Shown: piece by piece, positions 38,361 through 50,034 of the stretch
How the letters are laid out: each line of letters begins with the position of its first letter
Numbering within the stretch: position 1 is the stretch's first letter
Source of the DNA: Patiria miniata
Lineage: Eukaryota; Echinodermata; Asteroidea; Valvatida; Asterinidae
Length of the DNA: 64,000 bases
Assembly: GCF_015706575.1 (NCBI RefSeq)
Contig: NW_024037053.1
Span: 3,720,001 to 3,784,000 of the forward strand
Direction of reading: 5' to 3'
The notes under the pieces: generated by a model
Database searches by the model: none
What the model was told of the DNA's origin: nothing
Seen by the model: the letters and a program-made list of their open reading frames with translations, nothing else
Made by a program: the position numbers and the translations under genes

Positions 38361-38854
38361 CAGGGCGAGTAAAAAACAAAGGAAACCCAAATGGTAGGAC
38401 CAATATTTGAATGAAGTTTTGCCTGTAGCACTTTCATAATTTTGGATATAAAAGCCCAATTCATAAGCTTTCTCTTAGTACAAAAATCATTCAAATCGCT
38501 CATGTACTTTTTAAGTTACGGAATTTTGAACACAAACACCGTTTTAAAGTTCTGTTCACGGATCACAAAAAGGTAAGTGTTCTTTCAGCAAAACGAAAAC
38601 AATTCACATGCATCCTATGAGAATTGTTTTCGTTTTGCTGAAAGGACACTTACTTTTTTGATCCGTGGACAGAACTTTAAAACGATCTTTGTGTTCAAAA
38701 TTCTTGAAAAGTATATTAGTGATGTGAATAATTCTCGTACTAAAAGAAAGCTTAATGACTGGGCTTTCATATCCTAGATTTTGAAAGCGCTACAGGCAAA
38801 ACTTCATTCAAAAATGGGTCCTGCCATTTGGGTTTCGTTATTTTACTCGCACTG
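38361..38854. mobile_element. 494-bp foldback MITE, TA-flanked (Tc1/mariner-like ends)
   Basis: Left arm 38361-38605 and right arm 38621-38854 are near-complete reverse complements around a 15-base loop. The ends are CAGGGCGAGTAAAA and its complement ...TTTTACTCGCACTG, and both sides are flanked by TA, as for Tc1/mariner insertions. There is no transposase. A transcript would fold into a hairpin with about 235 bp of stem, a plausible source of small RNAs. Relatives sharing the cagggcgagt terminus are at 49209-49427 and 52129-52788. Confidence 0.85.
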
Positions 38855-38859
38855 TATCG

Positions 38860-41800
38860 AATAAGACGGCATCTCACAAACCCAAGTCAGTCATGAAGCA
38901 CTAGTCTAACGCCTTAAGGTTGACATCTAACCGGTTATATAATCTGCCGTTAGATTATACCAGTCTTCACATAACACGAGGAAACTGAATAGGAAAGAGT
39001 CGAATCAGTGAAAACTTAATCGGCATCTTGCAAGATACAAATGCAGCGATGTATAAACGAAAATGATCACACAACTCTCTTTGGCGTTATGTGATTAATA
39101 TTTGATGATTGCAGCGGGTCTACACTGGCAGAAGTTCATTGCTGACAGGACAGTGGCCCGCAATGTCCATGTAATCTGATCAGTATGATTGCGGAATTAT
39201 GATGAAAGGAAATAGTTCTATTGAAATGCTGCAGAGGGAGATACATGCACGGGTCAAAGCAATCCGATCGCCGCTTTATTATTGTACAGGATTGTGATGG
39301 GGGTTTCACGCGTTATTCGAGTCGCGGGACTGCACACACCAAGCCCGGCGCAGAATCATGTGGCGATTTACGAGTTCAACGACCGGAGCTTATATGCGCA
39401 GTTCCATTAGTGTCAAAAGTACGGAAGTTGGGTGTTATGCACAGAACATTTTGAGTCGTAGCTTTTGCGCATACATAATCTGTCACAGGACAGCTGTATA
39501 TAATCATAGAGGATTTGACGACGCCAGAGTGTCCGTAGCGCAACCAAGATTCTTGAAATCATATTTTTAATAAAACATGAAGGCGTGGGATGTGCTTTGC
39601 TTCCAGGTGCCCATTGGTTTCATCGTGGACTCCCCACTGTCCAAGTCAGGGCGCCACTCATCCGACAAGGATAATTTTTGACAGTTTTTAAAATGGCGTT
39701 ATCACATGACAGTATGGCACCCTGACTCACACTGTGGCATGTACATGTATGCGGGACTACCGCTAGTCCTTTGACGGGCAATGAGGGACGTGTTTATTTC
39801 AATGAAATGCTACCAAATGTTGACACTGTTTATCCAGCTCATGCGAAAGACGCATCAAAGCGTTAGTAAACAGATCTCAGCTGGTGGATGAAAGAAAAAG
39901 CTATCTAAATGAGTTTGATGAAAACTTGCTGTTTTACACCCAAATACGCCTACGAATAAGACACATTATAAATTAGTTCCTTGCACGATTATTACACGCC
40001 CAAATGCCATTCACAAAAGCCGTTTGAAATTGGTAACCTAATCTGCGATTTCCAATATCAGAGGGAGAAACAAAATGTACGTTGATTGGAAACCAAAAGA
40101 GACGAGATTTTCGGATTAATTGGCTTGAAATGAATTCATTCCAGGCCTTGGATAATGGAGTTGACTCCCGGCCCACGCATCACGCCATGCCGTATGGTAA
40201 TACTAGGCTGCAGGTGCACCCGGCTCGAATTGCGTCTTCTGATATGTCGGTCTTTGCCGGGAACAAAAATATGGAGTATGGCGAAGAAAAAAATCCATAA
40301 TTCACAGAAATATAACAGTGGAAACATTACTTTTGGCAAAACGCAAGCGTACGTACTGTGTGACACCGTGTGGCTTTTGTGAAGTGCGAGGAGTTTAATA
40401 CAGATCCAATTCGGTGTTATTTTAACACTGTCCTGTTTAGCTGTTGCACATTGGTGTCCTAATCAATCGCGGAGTTTATCAACTACAATTTTGGGCTCAC
40501 ACTGGTGAGAGTTTCGACAATTTGGTGATGTCTCAAAATGCAGTAAAAAAGAACGAAAGTCGATAGCCAAAACTTGATACTTCAAATCTGAATCACCCAA
40601 AATGGCGCCGATTTAGTTTGAAATCTCTACAACGTACGACGACTCAGGCTTTTCGCTGCGCATGCTCCATCAAAACAAAACAAAATGAGAAATTATGGGA
40701 TGCCCCCTTTTTCCCCCGTAAGTTTAGAAATTGGGCCTTTGCGTTGCATAATTAATTGCGGCTATCCATACCTAATTATTTTGCACATGAAATTATTATG
40801 AGATCGGTCTATATATAGCTACCCTTGCGACATTCTGTGATGTAACACAAGCTAGACTTGGCCACGGAGTACGTCGGCAAATTTGCGATTCTGCGCATGC
40901 GTTGTCTTGACGACGATGCTTGAAAAAAAATAGCATATTAAAGACAACTCTCAAGAATTATGCGCTTAGTTAAGGAAAGGCCTATGGCACAAGACATTGG
41001 CACAAGATGGACTGAAAGCACTCATAGCTTATATGGGGAGGCGCATTAATTTAAGTTGCACATGCATAATCAGTTAATGGTAAACACATTGTGCAAATGT
41101 AACATTTCAGAACTTATGAATTCACGTCCAACCCTTGTAGTAAAGTCGCCGATTATAACCCCCAAAAATTTGGGGGGGGGGGGGGGTCAGACCCCAATCG
41201 AGGAAGTCTATGAAGAATGAGAAAACAGTTTCCCCTGACACACGAAAACCCATCAAGCCAACTTGATATCAACCATCGCCCGCGCGCCCGCCGCGCGTCG
41301 GACCGACATCTTTTCATCTTCGCGATCGGGTTGCATATGGGGGGTCAGCCCGGCCTGGCTCCCAGTAAAGCGGGCCGGATTAGAACGTCTGCCTGGCGAG
41401 GCTAGGCCACCGGTGAACTTAAAGCGACGACGGCGGGTCGGGGAGTCTCGAGATCCAAGCAATGCACCCACGGAAATGTAACCCTAGATTCGTCCGCGTA
41501 CTTATATAAATGGCTTGAGTGAAATATGTATGGACCCCTAATGTCAGTCCCTGAACGATGAGTGATCTGATGAAAGGTCTTGCCGATGCATGAATAATTA
41601 GACCTTTTTTAAAACTATTGCAGTGACGCATATCAGTGAATATTTTATATGAATAATATATAATAACGTATAGGCCTATCCAACATTTTATTATTCAATT
41701 GCACAACTGCATCTTACTGTTTCAAATAACGTTTCAAAAAATCTGAACATTACAATCAATGTCATTTTTTGGATAAACATTGACAATAATGATAATAGCA

Positions 41801-44265
41801 TTTAATGATTCAATCACGCGAAGGAATATATTTCGATTATAAAGAGGTAAATTATTTATTCATTTTATACGATGTAATTTCGCGCATTTCCTACAAGTTA
41901 GTCGATTGTCCCTGTTTTCAATCCACGGATTCGTTCTGTAATCAACTTTTTCAATATATTTTTAGGCCATTGACTTGGAGCTCGATGTAAAGGCTCATGT
42001 TGATCCGATATAGAAATGACAATTATATGAAGCCTAAATTACGAGCATACTCTATTTGGTTTATTCTGAATATGGTGAAAATGGGAGGTGACGTTGAAGC
42101 TGGGGACAGGGCCGAGGCTTCATAAAGCGCCCTCGTCTTTGAAACCCTATCTGCTGCCACCAAGAGGTTCGAAAAAGTCACTTCTATAGTCTTTTCAAAT
42201 TTGTAATGGAAAATACGATATAACCCTGCCGGCAACATGCCGCCTATGTTTGACGCAATCTGAACTTACACGGCTAAGAAATTAGTGCAAACTTTTGGGG
42301 ATCATATTGAGTAAGGGGTGAAAGAATATACGAGAGAACGTCTTGCGCAAAATGTAACTTTAACCGAGAAAAGATGAGGGAGAAATTAAGCCGGCGGTTG
42401 AGCGCTCCGCGCGCTCGGCCTGACACACATCAACGACCGAAACACGGGGCCAGTTAATCAGCCGTTGACGCGCTCCACTTGCTCACACGCTCCGTAGCCA
42501 TCCAGGCGCTCTGGTAACACATTAACGCCTGATATTATGCGAGGAAATCCGATTACAGCTGATGCTTTCCCGTCCACGATATCGCCAGGAGGTCGTAGCT
42601 TGTTGCTTCTCTTCTAGGCTCTCGCACGCAGACCGTACCTGCCACATTACTGTACCTTTTTGATTCCTATCTCGTAATCTGTGTGCATTATCGGAAAAGA
42701 AAAAAACATATATATCTGGTCTTTGTCCGCGCTGAAATCATGCGCGTGGATGGGGCAGAAATAAAGCCTCTAGGCTTTCGATGACGGCGAGAATTATGAA
42801 ATACTAGCATGGTTTGTAAGCATTACGTTTGATCATCGCTCTGTAAGAATAATTTTCTGCCTTCGCATCAGCCTTAGAAATCATCCATCTTCATTATTCA
42901 GTTTTGTAATTTTTTACTCGAGGTATTTTGATTTTTTTTTCCAGTCCGGTGTTTTGAAGGGAATTACATGTAGGATAGGCCTCTGTTCTTTTTTCCCCGA
43001 AATTTGCAACATGTTTGAATATTTTTTTATCACACCAGTGTTTGAATGTAAAACGAGTTTGGGAAAGTCAGAATTGTTAAACAAAATGGAAACAGACATT
43101 AGTTTAAAAAAATACATATTAACAAAAAAAAATCTATTTTGAGTCGCTAGGTTGCTTGAAAATGTCACTGGAGTCAAGAAACGAACAGTTTATCAAGAAT
43201 TTTGCCTTTGGGTTGCTCAATAATTTTGGTCGGCGTGTATTGCGAAATAGTTCATCCAGTGCGTCATGATTTTAGTTCAATGAATACGCGTGCATTAATG
43301 ACGCAATACAAAATCCTTTTCTGCAAATCTATGACTTCTGCCTGACCCAAGACTGAGTGCGTTTTTCTAATCGATTCTTACCAGAAGAACGGCTTCCGAG
43401 AATTCATTTGAGAGAGATTCGCTCATTATAATGCGAAATAATCACTCAAGATTCGGACCTCATTAAGGAGGGCCCAGAGCTCGGAGCATAAACCAGCGTC
43501 GGGAAAGCACGATAATGATGGTGAATTAATGAGCAGTGCAGGACACGATCTTTATACATTTAGCTACATCCCCAAGGGAAATCACCTCTGCTAATCAGAT
43601 ACCAGATTTTTTTTTTATTTTACATTCACCAGGCGAGGCCCTTTCTCTCTGCCGTGCTCCCTGCCCGTTTCACCCGCGGTGGTACGGTAATTGTCTCGGT
43701 ACGGTGTGAGTCAGGTACCGCGTACTTCTTGTCAAGGTTAACCAAGTGACCTGCCCTTTCCTCCCCCTTCTGCCTCGGCGCGCTGGCACGCACATCGCCA
43801 ACTTACCCCCTCCCTGGAGAACTTGTCTATTGATGAAAAGCTTTCCTTACAGATTGACATCGACACAGACTCCCCTTACAAAGAAAAGAAACTGCATCCC
43901 TAGAACCTATAATCCCTTTCCATCTTGAGTCAATCGCGTCCATTCTTTCGAAGTTTTTAAGGTGTGAACTTCGAAAAAGCTCTCTTGAATTTTTACATTG
44001 TAATTTTGTGTTTCACAGACAAACCTTATTTTATCATAACTGGCGTCAGTGATCCGACGATGGTGATACAATTATACCAAAATGGATTAAAGAAGCAAGA
44101 AGATCTGGAAAGTTTTTGTGCAGTAATAAAAGCACTAATTTCGCTCGGATTACGCATTGGAGAGAATAGGTTGTACACTTCTAATTTGCGGTTGAATATT
44201 TAGAATTACATAAGAGGATTGGCTCATTAAAATAATAATATCAATAGTAATAATGTTGTGCTATT
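38860..44265. other. no gene recognised
   Basis: Includes a poly-G run at about 41171-41186 followed by a GC-rich island (41270-41420), another GC-rich island at 42390-42620 and one at 43620-43820. A near-NRF1 string, tgcgcatgcgt, lies near 40895. A 12-base palindromic pair (tcgaagtt...aacttcga) lies at 43949-43977. No exon is recognisable. Confidence 0.45.
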
Positions 44266-44270
44266 ATAGA

Positions 44271-44765
44271 AATTACCAATAATTGGTCATTATTGGGAGA
44301 CATACCATAAACTTGTGCACATTTTTTTTCAACTTTAACGACCCCTAACCAGACTTGTATTCGAGTCAACAAACCTCGAGTCCGAGTCCGAGTCACCTCT
44401 CCCGAGTCCGAGTCCGAGTCACGAGTCATTCAGATCGAATCCGAGTCACGAGTCATTTATCATCGTGACTATATTTCGAATTCGAGTCACGGAAAATGGG
44501 ACTCGAGTTGGACTCGAGTCCTAGTCCGAGTCACGAGTCATACAAGTCTGCCCCTAACCCCAATTTTACCTTTAATCCTATAAACCCTACGTATTTGGTA
44601 TTTTTACTAATTGGACCACGAGAAATCGATCTAGCCTATTTGCGACACTAACATTTTGCCTCTAAATAGGGGCTGAGGCATTGTGGAGACATTGAAATGT
44701 CTCCCTAATTCAACATGTCTCCCAAAGGTATAACTTATGACGCTAAAGTGTCTCCCAAAGATCCT
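44271..44765 (+). mobile_element. unclassified interspersed repeat, interrupted by a hAT-type insertion
   Basis: This repeat matches the reverse complement of 53563-53828: aattac(c/g)... gggagacat, cataaacttgtgcac, cctaaccccaat, tgcctctaaata, then two or three gtctccc/gtccccaaag motifs. It is interrupted at 44350-44550 by another element. Without the insert and its duplicated target it is about 286 bp, close to the 266 bp of the other copy. Confidence 0.75.
44350..44550. mobile_element. 201-bp hAT-type MITE built of CGAGTC repeats, with 8-bp TSD
   Basis: The element starts CAGACTTGTAT and ends ATACAAGTCTG (11-bp terminal inverted repeats). It is flanked by identical 8-mers, CCCCTAAC, at 44342-44349 and 44551-44558. 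The uninterrupted copy at 53563-53828 has one such site (ctcctaac on its minus strand), confirming the empty-site structure. An 8-bp duplication is the hallmark of hAT transposases. The interior is almost wholly degenerate CGAGTC/CCGAGT hexamers, which can pair with each other as gagtc/gactc. Confidence 0.85.
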
Positions 44766-44768
44766 ATA

Positions 44769-45393
44769 CAGCGTGTCCCAATAAACATTGTGCATGACAA
44801 AATTGCTGATTTTCTCAAAAGTTGGTCAGATTAGCTAATCAAATTTTATAGCATTTTCAAGCCTATGGTCTTGTTTGTAAAAATCAAGAAAATCCCACGA
44901 TGCAAACCAGAGAAATATCTTTGATCTGGTAAGGCTATGTATTTTTCGACCTACACAATGTGGTTTCCGCACTTTATACTTGCTTGTATATACACCAATT
45001 ATTGGGTTTTTGATATGTGTTTACGCAGTGCTTGAAATATTGCATGGTCTTTATGTTGCATTTGGATAAGGGTGCTCACAGATAACATTTTGGGTCCATA
45101 CCATTATATAATCAAATCTAATACCACTTGGAATGCCTAATATCAGGTGTTTAGTCTTTGACAAAGATTTTGAAAGGGCAATGAACACGCATCTTCTTTG
45201 ACAGCTGAAATGTTTTGGCCTAAGCTTAACTACAGGATTCTAATTGTGCAGAAGGAATATAGCCTTACAAAATCTAGTTTTGCATTGATGGATGTTCTTG
45301 ATATTTTCACCAATTATAAACAAGACCATAGGCTTTAAAATAATATAAAATTCGATTAGCTAGTATGACCACCTATTGATCAAATAGCGACTT
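44769..45393. mobile_element. foldback MITE with mariner-like left end, right end lost
   Basis: The left end reads TA then CAGCGTGTCCCAATAAA, like mariner-family termini. The left arm (to about 44940) is the reverse complement of about 45255-45393, with segments such as gctaatc(a/g)aattttat, gcctatggtcttgttt and ttgtaaggctat. The right terminal inverted repeat is missing: the arm runs directly into the repeat at 45397. There is no coding capacity. Confidence 0.7.
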
Positions 45394-45396
45394 CTT

Positions 45397-45535
45397 CATC
45401 AGGCCACGAGACCAGTTTTCGCAGCAGCTCGAGATCAGCGCATTCTGGTCTCCACCCTCACAGGTACCCATTTCTCCTGGGTGGAGAGAGGCAATTGTAG
45501 TAAAGTGTCTTGCCCAAGAACACAAGCACCGTAAT
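45397..45535 (+). mobile_element. truncated copy of the 'gtaaagtgtcttgcc' repeat
   Basis: ttcatcagg...gcagcagctcgagatcagcg...ggtctccaccctcacaggtacc...gtaaagtgtcttgcccaagaacacaagcacc matches 31340-31490. It lacks the first 60 or so bases and the whole 3' part of the fuller copy, being bounded by other elements on both sides. Confidence 0.75.
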
Positions 45536-45700
45536 CAGGGGCGGAGCCAGGCAAACATAGGCATACACTGACAAAATTGCTTCTATTATTATGGTTAAAC
45601 CAATATGCAAGCAAAATGAGTTATTAATGCTCAGTGCGTGAGCTACCTCTGTGATTTTTTGTCTATAATATTTCAATTGTTAGAAGAGGAGGCTGAAAAT
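45536..45700 (+). mobile_element. hAT-like remnant with CAGGGGCGGAGCC end
   Basis: It begins CAGGGGCGGAGCCAGG, closely like the CAGGGGCGGATCTAG end at 49758 and the complement of the end at 55297. This is a common hAT-family terminus. The other end cannot be located, so the right boundary given is nominal. Confidence 0.4.
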
Positions 45701-46083
45701 AAAGTTAATTTCAAGCCTAGAACTATACGAGTTACTTATAGCCTTTAATCTTTCAGAACGGTACATTCACAAATTACAGAATATAGTATCTAAAATTCAT
45801 GAAGGCCAGCTAGGCATTTCGTGTGGATAAATCGATTGTAAAAGAAACTTGCCCAACTGTCCCGATGCTGGATTAAATATGCATGAAGTTCAATGACTCC
45901 TGAAAGGCGTTTTACCATCTTAGGTCGGGATTCTCAGAAAGAATAAGGTTTTTTTTCCCCGAGGAAGTGAGGTATCATTAAGCGAGCATTAAGTGCACCG
46001 GGGCCTCGAGTAAAAGACTTCGAGGGTTTTAGAGGGAAAAATCGCTCCCTCTGTGGCACCATCTCGATCCCAGTTTAAAGATT

Positions 46084-46097
46084 GTTGCCATGGTAAT
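46084..46097. promoter_or_regulatory. RFX X-box-like site
   Basis: GTTGCCATGGTAAT is one base from the palindromic X-box consensus. Similar sites are attgccatggaaac at 7840-7853, gccatggcaac at 37845-37855 and tatccatggaaac near 3530. RFX factors bind X-boxes, notably in ciliary gene promoters. Confidence 0.3.
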
Positions 46098-46389
46098 TTC
46101 ACTTAATATGTGCCACCTCGATATTACCGGCGGCCACGAGGCAATTTGGAGGACCCCGGATTTTCGATTATTGTTATTGTATTTTTTTATTTTATATATA
46201 TATACATGACCTGTTGGTATGGCCATCAACACAAAATGCTAACTCGTTAATTTGTATTCTATCCAGTTGGTCAAAGCTTCCAAATTTTGGGCCGCAAAGT
46301 GTCTTAATGCGATCCTCATTATAGATAAGACATGCGTGGATTATGTGGCCTTCTCTGGCCACCTGTCATTGTGAAGAATTATGCAAGGT

Positions 46390-47095
46390 TTGCTAGTTCG
46401 CTGGCCGGCTGGTCGGCGGGGTTGTTAGCGGCTAGCTGGCCGTCTGACTGGCTGGCTGGTTGGCTGGCTGGTTTGCCGACTGACTGACTGGCTCCCCTGG
46501 CTGGCTTGGCTGGCTGGCCGGCTGGCTTGCTCCCCTATTGGTTTTAGATTGTTGGCTAGTTGGCTGGCTGGCTGGCTGGTGACTTGCTGGCTGGTTGGCT
46601 AGGCTGGCAGGCTGGCTGGCTGGCTCCCCGGTGACTTGCTGGTTGGTTGACTAGGGTGGCTAGGCTGGCTGGCCAGCTGGCTGCCTCATTAGTTGTTGAC
46701 TGTTGGCTAGTTCGCTGGCTGGCTGGTGACTTGCTGGCTGGTTGGCTAGGCTGGATGGCCGGCTGGCTGGCTGCCTTATTTGTTGTAGATTGTTGGCTCG
46801 TTGGCTGGCTGGCTGGCTGGTGACTTGCTGGCTGGCTGGCTAGACTGGCAGGCTGACTGGCTGGCTAGTGACTTGCTGGATGGTTGACTGTAGGCTGGCT
46901 GGCTGGCTGGCTCCCAGGCGATCTGGTTAGCTGGCTTGCCGGTCAGCTGCCTAGCTTGCTGGCGAGTTGACTGGCTGATGGCTGGCCTGGCTGTGTGGAA
47001 TGTTGGCTGGCTGACAGATTTGCTGGCTGGCTTGCTGGCTCCCCGAGAGACTGGCTGGTTAACTGGCTGGCTGGCTGGCCGGCTGGCAGGCCAGT
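46390..47095. repeat. CTGG-rich satellite with higher-order structure
   Basis: About 700 bp of degenerate (CTGG)n/(TGGC)n. A marker string, gtgacttgctgg, recurs near 46579, 46631, 46726, 46820 and 46868, with spacings close to 48 or twice 48. A second marker, tgttggct, recurs at 46550, 46701 and 46791. On the minus strand the tract translates as a proline-alanine-serine-glutamine rich frame of 116 codons (46776-47126), which I take as an artefact. Confidence 0.85.
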
Positions 47096-47129
47096 CTATC
47101 AGTTCAATTTCCTCTCTTAATTCCATTTC

Positions 47130-49200
47130 CTGTTTAGCTTCTGTTTAGCTTCTGCGAATAACTCAAAATGATTTCAATTTACAATTCAAAACAAACGCAT
47201 TCCCACCGCTGATCACACGCTCGATATGAACCAGGGTTAATTTGCAAGTTTATATACCTAACTAGTCCAGGAACTGCCGTGTTAAGAGATTAACGAGCGA
47301 GGCTAATTGCAAGAGCTGAAATGTTGACTTTGGGTCGGCATTTCAAAGGGATAAAAACAGTTATTGACCTCAGCAATCGGCGGCAAAACAGTTCCGACAG
47401 CTTTTAAATTCACCTTAATCTGATTCGGACTCAAATCAACAAAAATGTCCACAAAATGTGTCCAAATCGTAGTGTCTATTGAACAAAACACACAGTCGTT
47501 GTTCTTGGAATACTAGTAATGAATATAAAATGAAACTCAATTCCAGAATTTCCTTTAAGCCAAATTCTTGTTTCAGGGGTTTTGAAAGCCCGACTGTGCC
47601 TTTAAAGCAAACCGTTCCGGATCCGCCGCTGAAATGCCAAAGGGCAATTTGGTCAAAAATTAACCGCCAAAATGAAGAGATATAGAGCAGTCTTAACTCT
47701 GATGCAGCAGGGAAGAAATAAGGAAAATTAGGTCAGGCCGTCTCGTTCCGATGTAGAGACAATTTTGTCCCCTCCTCTTGTTCAATCTGCAGAGTGCAGT
47801 CCTCCCACAGCATCAACGATTTAAGAAAATGACAAATCCGACGTTTTATCCGATAGTATTTTATTCATCTTCATTTTTGCGGAGAGCGAAAAAAATATAC
47901 AGTGTAAATAGAGGCTGGCTCGTTTATACATCTTTAATGATTTCACCCCGTCTGTCTCTGTCTCTGTACCGGTGTGTGCGTGGGTGTGTGTCAATCTGTG
48001 TCGCATCACGGAGCCGTTTCGCTAATACGTAAATGGCGCACTCATTTCCTCATGATTTCAGTTGTTTTGAAAACGGGACAATAAATTTGGGTGCTGTGGA
48101 TTAGCTCGTACGAGAAGTGAGGCTCGTGACGCGCTGACATAACAGTTCAGCATCTAGCCACACACCACCGACCAACCCATCTCCAACCTGTAACATTGCA
48201 ATGGCAAGTGCGAGTGCACTGGCCGTCTTGCATGAAAGTCTTGCATGAAATCTATCAAAATGATCCCTGCCAGAGCTAAAAAATGCGACGCCCAAAATGC
48301 GACGCCGATGGCACATATGGAACACCATATTTTAGATTGATACCTAGATTTATAGCGATTTGTGATAAATACCACGTGACAATAACATTACTGCACATAT
48401 TTTGCTTCCATTTACAAACACTTTTCATAAACATCTTGCCGAATTTTGACAAACAAATTTTGTTCAGTATTCAAGTTATTCTGTTTGCTTGTTTTGAAAA
48501 TTAAAATTGGTTGTTTTATTTTAAGGGGGAATTTATGCGGCTCGTTTTGGGTCAATTGTCCGGGCACAGACCGACCGACCACCTCCTGCCAGAGTTTAAA
48601 ACAGGAATCAGATTAAAGTGGATAAAATATACTTTTTGGGGGGGGGGGAGATTTTCTCAATCTTGAATAACAAAAAGGTAAACCTAATTTGTAAATTGGC
48701 TTATAGCTGTAGTCAACTAGATGCAGGTTCGTTTTGTGGTAAAATATGACTTATTTATGTAATTGTTTTTAAGAGCGGGAATTCATTCGAATTTCTTTTA
48801 TAGGTTTAGTTGTTTTTATTGCTTCATTTTTGTGCTGCCTGTCAAAATAATAATGTATATGTTCGCGGTTGCTTGTAGTACGTGGCGATTCTAAGCCCAT
48901 TTGCGAATCGTCTCTGGTCTTCGTCAAGCCCGCATCGTTCTTGCGTGGTCTTTATCACAAGCTCAATCATGCATCCAAACCACCTGAAATCGTACACCTT
49001 ACACCATCCAAATTAACGACTCCGTCTTATGATTTTAGACGTGTTTTCCAGTCGTGACATTCCACATTCCAACAAATCATGACATGTGTTTTGTGTTCTG
49101 TTTCTTTTTTATTACCAATGAAAGTCCCATGGTCAAAAATGTTCTTTATTTCTCACTAAGGCTTCTTCTCACTAACACGAACACACACTTTTGATCACTC
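47130..49200. other. no gene recognised
   Basis: Unique-looking AT-rich DNA. A poly-G run lies near 48640. No splice-flanked open frame or repeat is evident. Confidence 0.5.
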
Positions 49201-49208
49201 ATTGAACA

Positions 49209-49427
49209 CAGGGCGAGTCAACAAAAAGGAAACCAAAATATCAGGACCATTTTTAAATTAAGCTCTGCATATAGCACTTTCAAAATCGTGGATATGAAAG
49301 CACAATTAATAAGCTATCTTTTAGTATAAGAATTATTCAAATCACTCATGTATTTTTCAAGGTACGGAATTTTAAACACAAACACCATTTGAAAGTTCTG
49401 TCCACGGATTTTTTTGTTGACTCCCTG
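49209..49427. mobile_element. deletion relative of the 38361 foldback family
   Basis: The ends are CAGGGCGAGTCAACAAAAA and, read inward from the other side, CAGGGAGTCAACAAAAAA. The body matches the left arm of the 38361-38854 element (agcactttcaaaatcgtggatat, cactcatgtatttttcaag, cacaaacacc, gttctgtccacgga). It keeps one arm only, so it is not a foldback. The flanks are not TA here. Confidence 0.75.
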
Positions 49428-49757
49428 CACCGAAGACAGATCGCTGTTTGTACTATCAGACACGCCGGGCAATATGTTTTTTTCTGCAATATCCTTCAGT
49501 CTGAAATGTAATGTTTCCAGCTGTGCAAGTTTGTCTTTTATTGGGAAAACTCATTAGATAAAAATCTTGTACAGTTTTGGGTCGGCAAAGATCATCATTC
49601 TTCTCAAACGTGTCTGTGAAATTTGGGGCCACAATTAACAGCGCCGCCAAGTGTCAGATGTTGTCAATTCCCGTCCACATTTTCAGCGCCCCCAACCTTC
49701 GAATCATTTATCGTATTTGAAAAAAAAATAACATACTATGTAGAGGGCTATCGTTCC

Positions 49758-50030
49758 CAGGGGCGGATCTAGCTTTCAGGATACGGGGGGGGAGGGGTTG
49801 AAAAAAGGGGTGGAGCCTATTAAAGGCGTGCCAAAGCCACGCCCTGCAAGGTGGTCCGTGGAAATACACTTGGGAAAATTTCGAAATGTACGGTAATTTC
49901 TGCAAACTAAGGCAATTCACGAAAAAGTAAGAACTAATATGCATTCCATTTATTATTTTTGGCATTTTGCTACTTTCGTAACATTAGTCAATGGCTGAAC
50001 GGGGAGGGGGGGGGGTTCCTCCGCAGATCA
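49758..50030 (+). mobile_element. hAT-like element end (CAGGGGCGGATC)
   Basis: CAGGGGCGGATCTAG followed by ggatac and a G-run is a frequent layout for non-autonomous hAT elements. A G-rich run at about 50004 may lie near the far end, but I cannot find the matching complement or an 8-bp duplication, so the end is approximate. Confidence 0.4.
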
Positions 50031-50034
50031 CTTC

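Noticed and set aside
46776-47126. 116-codon minus-strand frame rich in P, A, S and Q
   Set aside because: It is a translation of the CTGG satellite.
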